DNA from: an uncultured Thermomicrobia bacterium
Lineage (GTDB): Bacteria; Chloroflexota; Chloroflexia; Thermomicrobiales; JALYUS01
Direction: 5' to 3'
Assembly: GCA_937968015.1 (NCBI GenBank)
Contig: CALBSO010000115.1
Coordinates: 1 to 10,349, forward strand
Length of the DNA: 10,349 nucleotides
Positions 5,886 through 10,349 of the stretch are shown piece after piece. The notes under the pieces were generated by a model, which made no database searches, had not been told where the DNA came from, and worked only from the letters and a program-made list of their open reading frames with translations. Within the stretch, counting starts at the first letter, position 1, and each line of letters begins with the position of its first letter. A program made the position numbers and the translations under genes.

Positions 5886-8024
5886 ATGCGCGCCATTGAT
5901 CCCGTGACGACGGGATACGCCACGAACCCGGTGGACGGTGTCCGGATCGCGTATGAGATCTTCGGCCCGGCAGACGCCGCGCGCACCCTCCTGTTCCTGC
6001 CCACCTGGTCGATCATCCACAGCCGCTGCTGGAAGATGCAGGTCCCCTATTTCGCCCGGCAGGGATTCCGCGTCGTCACCTTCGACGGGCGCGGCAACGG
6101 CAAGTCGGATCGCCCGCGATCTGGCTACACGACCGATGACTTCGCGCGCGACACGCTCGCCGTCATGGATGCGCTCAGCATTGACCGTGCCGCCATCGCC
6201 GGCTTCTCCGCTGGCTCCCGCTGGGGCATGCAGGTCGCGGCCGAGCACCCGGAGCGCGTCACGCATCTCGCACTGATCGGCCCGGCGGCGAACCTCAATG
6301 GTGGCCCGCGCCGGAACCTCGACGCGTTCCTCGCCGCGCCGCCCGACTTCGAGGGCAGGAATAAGTACAACGCGGTCTACTGGCGGCTCGACTACCCCGA
6401 CTTCCTCGATTGGTTCTTCCGCAACGTCTTTAGCGAACCCCATTCGACCAAGGGGATTGAGGACGCCGTTGCTTGGGGATTGGAGACGACACCCGACGTG
6501 CTGATCTCGACGATCGTCGAGAGCGCGACGCCGCACATGGCGATGTTCGCCGCCGCGCTCCGCTGCCCGACGCTCATCCTCCACGGCGCGGAGGATCGCA
6601 TCATCCCGCTCGCCAACGGCGAGGCGATCCACGACGCAATCCCCAGTTCCGTCCTGGTCGTGTTCGAAGGGTGCGGGCACGCGCCGCACCTGCGCGACCC
6701 GGTCAAGATCAATATGCTGATCCATGAGTTCATCGGGCGCGACGTGCCACCGAGACAGACCTGGCGGCGGGCAATGATCCGACCGAAGCGGGCGCTCTCC
6801 GTCAGCAGCCCGATCGGCTTGGGCCACGCCCAACGGGACGTGGCGATCGCCGACGCATTGCGGGCGCGGGTCCCGGGGCTGCAGATCGACTGGCTCGCCC
6901 AGCATCCCGTCACGACGGTGCTCGAGGCCCGCGGCGAGCGCATCCATCCCCTCAGCGCCCATCTCGCGGGAGAATCGCCGCACATCGAGTCGGAAATGGG
7001 CGGCGAGCATACGCTCCACGTCTTCCGCGCGCTGCGGAACATGGACGAGATCCTCCTGGCGAATTTCCACGTCTTCCTCGACGCAGCACGCGAGGGAAAT
7101 TACGATCTCTGGATCGGTGACGAGGCGTGGGACGTCGACTACTACCTGCACGAGAACCCCGAATTGAAAACGGCGCCGTTCGCTTGGCTCACCGACTTCG
7201 TCGGCTACCTGCCGATGGTGCCTGCCCAGGACGACCAGGAGGCGTCCCTGACCGCCGACTACAACGCGGAGATGATCGCCCAGGTCGCGCGCTACCCCTG
7301 GGTCCGTGACCGGGCGCTTTTCATCGGCACCCCGGACGATATCGTGCCGGACACCTTCGGCGACGGGCTGCCGCGCATCCGCGACTGGGTAGAGGCGAAT
7401 TACACGTTCACCGGCTACGTGCGCTGCTTCGACCCCGCAGCGCTCGGCGACCGGGCGGCGCTGCGCGGGCGGTTCGGCTTCCGGCCCGATGAGCGGGTAG
7501 CCGTCGCGGCGGTCGGCGGCACGAGCGCGGGCACCGACCTGCTGCACCGCATCGTTGACGCATTCCCCTGCATGCGCGCGCAACTCCCTGATCTGCGCCT
7601 CATCGTCGTCTGTGGCCCGCGGATCGATCCGGTCCAATGGCCGCGTCATACGGGGATCGAGTATTGCGGCTATGTGGATAACCTCCATGAGATGCTCGCG
7701 GCGTGCGATGCCGCGCTCGTACAGGGCGGTCTGTCGACGACGATGGAACTGGTCGCGGCGCAGCGTCCTTTCCTGTACTTCCCGCTCACCGGCCACTTTG
7801 AGCAGAACCGGCATGTGGCCCATCGCCTGGGGCGCTACGGTGTGCCGCAGTGGGCGCGCGTGCCCTTCGCGGAGGCGAGCGCAGCAGTGATCGCCGAGCG
7901 TCTCACCTGTGCCCTCTCATCGCGGGTGTGCTACCGCCCCGTCGAGCCCGACGGCGCGGCACGCGCGGCGGATCAGATCGCTTCCCTCCTCGAAAGCACG
8001 ACCATAGCGACGCGAGGACAATGA
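5886..8024 (+). CDS. Alpha/beta hydrolase - GT-B glycosyltransferase fusion protein
   Basis: This 712-residue two-domain protein has no signal peptide or membrane segment and is probably cytosolic. Residues 1-285 form an alpha/beta hydrolase: strand TLLFLPT near 34-40, VTFDGRGNGKSD near 64-75, nucleophile elbow GFSAG with Ser108, acid Asp237 in HGAEDRIIP, and His265 in GCGHAPH. The catalytic triad is therefore intact. After a short basic linker (about 286-300), residues 301-700 form a GT-B glycosyltransferase: the N-terminal glycine loop SSPIGLGHAQRD (307-318), a central TDFVGYLPM segment, and the C-terminal nucleotide-sugar site QGGLSTTMELVAAQRPF with FPLTGHFEQN (about 613-641), as in MurG and GT1 enzymes. 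Met297 (6774) opens the second part but lacks a ribosome site, so a true fusion is likely. It may hydrolyse an ester or lactone and glycosylate the same small molecule; the substrate is unknown. It sits 28 bp after the TetR gene. Confidence 0.88.
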   Translation: MRAIDPVTTGYATNPVDGVRIAYEIFGPADAARTLLFLPTWSIIHSRCWKMQVPYFARQGFRVVTFDGRGNGKSDRPRSGYTTDDFARDTLAVMDALSIDRAAIAGFSAGSRWGMQVAAEHPERVTHLALIGPAANLNGGPRRNLDAFLAAPPDFEGRNKYNAVYWRLDYPDFLDWFFRNVFSEPHSTKGIEDAVAWGLETTPDVLISTIVESATPHMAMFAAALRCPTLILHGAEDRIIPLANGEAIHDAIPSSVLVVFEGCGHAPHLRDPVKINMLIHEFIGRDVPPRQTWRRAMIRPKRALSVSSPIGLGHAQRDVAIADALRARVPGLQIDWLAQHPVTTVLEARGERIHPLSAHLAGESPHIESEMGGEHTLHVFRALRNMDEILLANFHVFLDAAREGNYDLWIGDEAWDVDYYLHENPELKTAPFAWLTDFVGYLPMVPAQDDQEASLTADYNAEMIAQVARYPWVRDRALFIGTPDDIVPDTFGDGLPRIRDWVEANYTFTGYVRCFDPAALGDRAALRGRFGFRPDERVAVAAVGGTSAGTDLLHRIVDAFPCMRAQLPDLRLIVVCGPRIDPVQWPRHTGIEYCGYVDNLHEMLAACDAALVQGGLSTTMELVAAQRPFLYFPLTGHFEQNRHVAHRLGRYGVPQWARVPFAEASAAVIAERLTCALSSRVCYRPVEPDGAARAADQIASLLESTTIATRGQ

Positions 8025-8062
8025 TGCGGATATCCCCAGAACGCTGAAGCAGCATTGACGCA

Positions 8063-8144
8063 GAGGGGAGGTGACATGAGCGCCACGCCGAAGGCGCGGG
8101 CCGACGATTCGGATCAAGGAGTTCGTATGAATGGGAGGAATGCC
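8063..8144 (+). promoter_or_regulatory. Three successive ribosome sites before the DUF1326 gene
   Basis: Three in-frame ATG codons each have their own Shine-Dalgarno sequence: GGGGAGGTGA (8065-8074) before ATG 8076, AAGGAG (8116-8121) before ATG 8127, and GGGAGGA (8133-8139) before ATG 8145. The last has the best spacing (6 bases from GGAGG) and gives the family-like N-terminus. The first two would add 23 or 6 residues of low-complexity sequence. Confidence 0.6.
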
Positions 8145-8765
8145 ATGGCAACCACGACCGCGACGACCTACACACTCGACGGACAATTGCTGGAGGTCTG
8201 CGACTGCGGCACTCTCTGCCCTTGCTGGGTGGGCGAGGACCCGGACAACGGCACCTGCCAGTCGTTCCTGGTTTATCACGTCGAGCGCGGCCAGATTAGA
8301 GGACTCGACGTCTCGGGGCTGACCCTCATCAACATCGTCAACATCCCCGGCAACGTGTTCAACGGTAACTGGCGCTCGGTGATCTATCTCGACGGGAAGG
8401 GGACGCAGGAGCAGCGTGACGCGCTCCTGGAAGTCTTCAGCGGCAAACTCGGTGGCGGCATCGCCGACCTCGCGAAGCTGATCGGCGAGGTGCTGGAGGT
8501 GCGCGTCGCGCCGATCGAGTACGACTTGCGGGAAGGCAAGGGCTCGGTACGGGTCGGCGATGTGTTGTATGGCGCGATGGAGCCCTTCCGCGGCCCGGAC
8601 GGTCAGCCCACGACATTGGTGGATAGCGCCTTCAGCACGATCCCCGGCTCGCCCGCCTATGTGGCCAAGGCGTCCGCGAATCGGGTGAACATCCCCGAAC
8701 ACGGGATGGTCTGGGATTACACGGGCCGCAATGCGATCCAGGGCGTCTTCCACCTGGAAGCGTAG
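8145..8765 (+). CDS. DUF1326 domain-containing protein
   Basis: This 206-residue protein has the DUF1326 signature at its start: LEVCDCGTLCPCWVGEDPDN followed by GTC, giving Cys19, Cys21, Cys25, Cys27 and Cys38 in a C-x-C-x3-C-x-C arrangement suited to metal binding or redox chemistry. The rest, including GNVFNGNWRSVIYLDG and a GKLGGGIADLAKLIGEV helix, matches the family's general layout. No signal peptide or membrane helix is visible. The biochemical function of DUF1326 is not established. The start at 8145 was chosen on ribosome-site spacing and because homologues begin only a few residues before the LEVCDC motif. It is 11 bp upstream of the DUF2182 gene, whose ribosome site overlaps this stop codon, so the two are translationally linked. 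The two families commonly occur as neighbours, which suggests a shared job. Confidence 0.85.
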   Translation: MATTTATTYTLDGQLLEVCDCGTLCPCWVGEDPDNGTCQSFLVYHVERGQIRGLDVSGLTLINIVNIPGNVFNGNWRSVIYLDGKGTQEQRDALLEVFSGKLGGGIADLAKLIGEVLEVRVAPIEYDLREGKGSVRVGDVLYGAMEPFRGPDGQPTTLVDSAFSTIPGSPAYVAKASANRVNIPEHGMVWDYTGRNAIQGVFHLEA

Positions 8766-8776
8766 GGAGGTGCCGC

Positions 8777-9688
8777 ATGGCCGCTGCGCACCCGGCGGAC
8801 GCAGCGACGGGGGCGTGCGGGTATCAGCCGCGTGCCCTGCGTCAGCCAACCCCTGAGGAGGTCATCATCACCGGCGTGGCGCTCATGAGTTGGGCGCTCG
8901 CGATCGTGGCCATTGTGAGGGGCAACGGCCGGTTCGTGGACCATCACGCGCTGATCGGGCACCGCACGCTGCCCTGGGCGCTCGCGCTCCTCTCCTTCTT
9001 GCTCGCCTGGCAAGTGATGATTGCGGCGATGATGCTGCCGACCAGCCTGCCGATGATCCGGCTCTTCGCGCGGGCCAGCGGCGGGCAGGCACGGGCAGGG
9101 CTCGCGCGCGGTGTCTTTGTGGCCGCCTATCTCGTGGTCTGGGCGGGCTTCGCGGTGCTCGCCTTCGTGGGAGACGCCGCCCTGCACGCGCTCTTGGACC
9201 ATGCTGGGTGGCTGGGCGACCACCCGGCCGTGATCACCGGCAGCGTGCTGCTGCTTGCCGGCTGCTTCCAGTTCAGCACGCTCAAGGAGCGGTGCCTCGA
9301 GCAGTGCCGCCACCCGGCGAGCTTCCTGCTGCGCTGGTATCGGCGCGGGCTCGGGCCGGCATGGAACCTGGGCGTGCGCCACGGGCTCTTCTGCCTGGGA
9401 TGCTGCTGGACGCTGATGCTACTAATGTTCGCGGTTGGGGTGGGCAGTGTGGTATGGATGGCGCTCTTGACCGGCGTGATGCTGATCGAGAAAACAGCGC
9501 GCTGGGGCAAGCGGCTGGTACCGTGGGTGGGCCTGCTGCTGCTGCTGTGGGGGAATCTGGTGCTCTTCCAGCCGCACTGGCTGCCGCCCGCGCTGCGCGG
9601 CGATGGGAGCGCGCACGCGCATGTCTACGTACATTCGTCACTGAGCGGCGCATCCCCCGGAGCAGGCGTCCGACCGTCGCGCGGCTGA
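8777..9688 (+). CDS. DUF2182 integral membrane protein
   Basis: This 303-residue inner-membrane protein belongs to a family described as predicted metal-binding membrane proteins. About six hydrophobic segments are visible, near 29-47, 67-90, 112-134, 150-166, 204-232 and 247-264. Family motifs are present: WQVMIAAMMLP (79-88), FQFSTLKERCLEQCRHP (164-180, with Cys173 and Cys177), and FCLGCCWTLM (205-214, with Cys206, Cys209 and Cys210), ending in an EKTARWG loop near 238-244. Methionines and cysteines within membrane segments would suit soft-metal handling such as copper (inference). AGGGAGGTG at 8764-8772 provides a ribosome site 4 bases from the ATG. The tail after about 270 is non-hydrophobic, with three nearby histidines in AHAHVYVH (279-286). 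It follows DUF1326 in the same unit and probably acts with it. Confidence 0.88.
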   Translation: MAAAHPADAATGACGYQPRALRQPTPEEVIITGVALMSWALAIVAIVRGNGRFVDHHALIGHRTLPWALALLSFLLAWQVMIAAMMLPTSLPMIRLFARASGGQARAGLARGVFVAAYLVVWAGFAVLAFVGDAALHALLDHAGWLGDHPAVITGSVLLLAGCFQFSTLKERCLEQCRHPASFLLRWYRRGLGPAWNLGVRHGLFCLGCCWTLMLLMFAVGVGSVVWMALLTGVMLIEKTARWGKRLVPWVGLLLLLWGNLVLFQPHWLPPALRGDGSAHAHVYVHSSLSGASPGAGVRPSRG

Positions 9689-9830
9689 TCGTCGCTAGTG
9701 CTTGCTCAGAGGAGGTCATCGGAATTGTTCTGTGGGGAGCGTATCCCCCTTGGCGATTACCTCACTCCAACTGATGCAGGCGGCGAACGCCGATATTCGA
9801 TAGGACGTGCAGGCTCCTATTGCCGATTCC
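9689..9830. other. Non-coding stretch after DUF2182
   Basis: No gene is seen. It contains a small hairpin, GGGGA-GCGTA-TCCCC (9734-9748), which lacks a following T-run and so is a weak terminator candidate at best. The right part is probably decayed transposase sequence on the minus strand. Confidence 0.35.
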
Positions 9831-10215
9831 GAAGAGATCTCCTGATTGAACACTAGGTGGTCGCACAGCGCGGGCGCGAGCGTCAGTTCGCCGAAGGTGG
9901 CGAGATGGCGCGCCGCCTCTACGAGGACGGGGTGAACCGCTCCGCACAGACGTAGCCCAAACTCTCCCAGACGATCCCGATGATCGCCGCGATCGCGGGG
10001 CCGTAGGCGCGCTTGCGTGCGGTGTGCCGTGGCTGGCGCGCGAGCGAGGAGGAAGCGAGCAAGCGGATCAGGCTCTTGCGATGCATCCCGATCATCGCCT
10101 CCATCTCGACGAGTAAGCGTCCCCGTTCGGCGTGGTTGGCGGCACGATAGCGGGGGAGCATCCGTTTGAGATAAGTGCGTCGTTCGTTGATCGTCATGGC
10201 ATCTTCGACCGCCAT
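9831..10215 (-). pseudogene. Frameshifted, truncated transposase/integrase (N-terminal part)
   Basis: Read on the minus strand from ATG 10215 (AAGGAGGG 5 bases upstream), the first 96 residues match the N-terminus of a transposase/integrase type seen in Chloroflexota: TINERRTYLKRMLPRYRAA, then the helix-turn-helix MHRKSLIRLL at 44-53, and VWESLGYVCAERFTP at 82-96. The frame then stops at 9919. One extra base in the G4 run at 9929-9932 would restore it: the adjacent frame continues as VLVEAARHLATFGELTLAP and on to about 9835, just where the family continues. After that the resemblance fades, and no DDE catalytic domain is present in the remaining sequence. The element is therefore inactive by truncation whatever the cause of the frameshift. 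The exact IS family was not determined. Confidence 0.75.
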
Positions 10216-10230
10216 CGGTTCCCTCCTTGA

Positions 10231-10276
10231 GTAACATTCTCAAATGAGCGAACCGTGGAGCGTTCGGTAACATTCT
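10231..10276. repeat. Duplicated 10-bp motif upstream of the transposase relic
   Basis: GTAACATTCT occurs at 10231-10240 and again at 10267-10276, 36 bp apart in the same orientation. The inner copy is 15 bp from the transposase start codon. Position and duplication suit transposase-binding repeats at an insertion sequence end. The matching opposite end was not clearly found. Confidence 0.45.
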
Positions 10277-10304
10277 GGGGTTCTGGATGAGTGAATACGG
10301 CTCC

Positions 10305-10332
10305 TTGACATCCCGACCGGGGCGACTACAAT
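10305..10332 (+). promoter_or_regulatory. Strong sigma70-type promoter reading out of the window
   Basis: TTGACA (10305-10310) and TACAAT (10327-10332) are separated by 16 bp, a near-consensus pair. Transcription would start near 10339 and run rightward, so it serves a gene beyond the window. It lies outside the duplicated GTAACATTCT motifs and so probably outside the insertion element. Confidence 0.65.
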
Positions 10333-10349
10333 TGGTTTCGTCTACCATC

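Noticed and set aside
5808..7823. Long open frame of 671 codons on the minus strand
   Set aside because: It lies wholly antisense to the TetR and fusion genes, has arginine/valine-rich composition with no recognisable domain, and is explained by high GC at third codon positions.
7917..8849. Minus-strand open frame of 310 codons across DUF1326
   Set aside because: It is antisense to a clearly recognised DUF1326 gene and parts of both neighbours.
9734..9748. GGGGA/TCCCC hairpin as terminator of the DUF operon
   Set aside because: The 5-bp stem has no T-tract on either side, so it is not a convincing terminator.
1..10349. CRISPR arrays, tRNA or rRNA genes
   Set aside because: No regularly spaced repeats, tRNA cloverleaf with TTCGA-type arm, or rRNA-like conserved segments were seen on reading through the window.

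Overview
The window is GC-rich, with dense coding, strong GGAGG-type Shine-Dalgarno sites and arginine/alanine-rich proteins. The gene content (a large XRE/ATPase/TPR regulator, a DUF1326-DUF2182 pair, decaying transposases) suggests a bacterium of the Chloroflexota, perhaps Thermomicrobia-like. An actinobacterium cannot be excluded. This is inference from protein style only; no rRNA or other marker gene is present.

Left block (1-4175): a class I SAM-dependent methyltransferase gene on the minus strand is divergent from a 965-residue regulator on the plus strand. The regulator has an N-terminal XRE helix-turn-helix, a STAND-type ATPase core and about ten TPR-like repeats. The 222-bp region between them holds an inverted repeat, a tandem 12-bp repeat and an extended -10 promoter facing the regulator, so local or autogenous control is plausible.

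Middle scar (4176-5150): this stretch has no intact gene. It holds the 3' part of a DDE transposase (about 4513-4920), with about 340 bp of unassigned sequence before it and about 230 bp after it.

Right block (5151-9688): four genes run on the plus strand with short gaps. The first is a TetR-family regulator whose promoter is placed so that transcription should begin at the start codon (leaderless), with a perfect 12-bp palindrome over that codon. Next, 28 bp later, is a 712-residue single-ORF fusion of an alpha/beta hydrolase and a GT-B glycosyltransferase. It is followed by a cysteine-motif DUF1326 protein and, 11 bp later, a DUF2182 membrane protein. The TetR gene and fusion enzyme look like one transcription unit, perhaps a regulated small-molecule modification or detoxification module. 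The DUF1326-DUF2182 pair is a recurring partnership, probably metal- or redox-related, and may be co-transcribed with them.

Right edge (9689-10349): a second transposase relic lies on the minus strand. It has a good ribosome site and a clear N-terminal domain, but is frameshifted at a G4 run and then decays. A duplicated 10-bp motif lies upstream of it, and a strong sigma70-type promoter points out of the window to the right.

The strongest candidate for something not well described is the hydrolase-glycosyltransferase fusion under its own leaderless TetR gene, followed by the DUF1326-DUF2182 pair.
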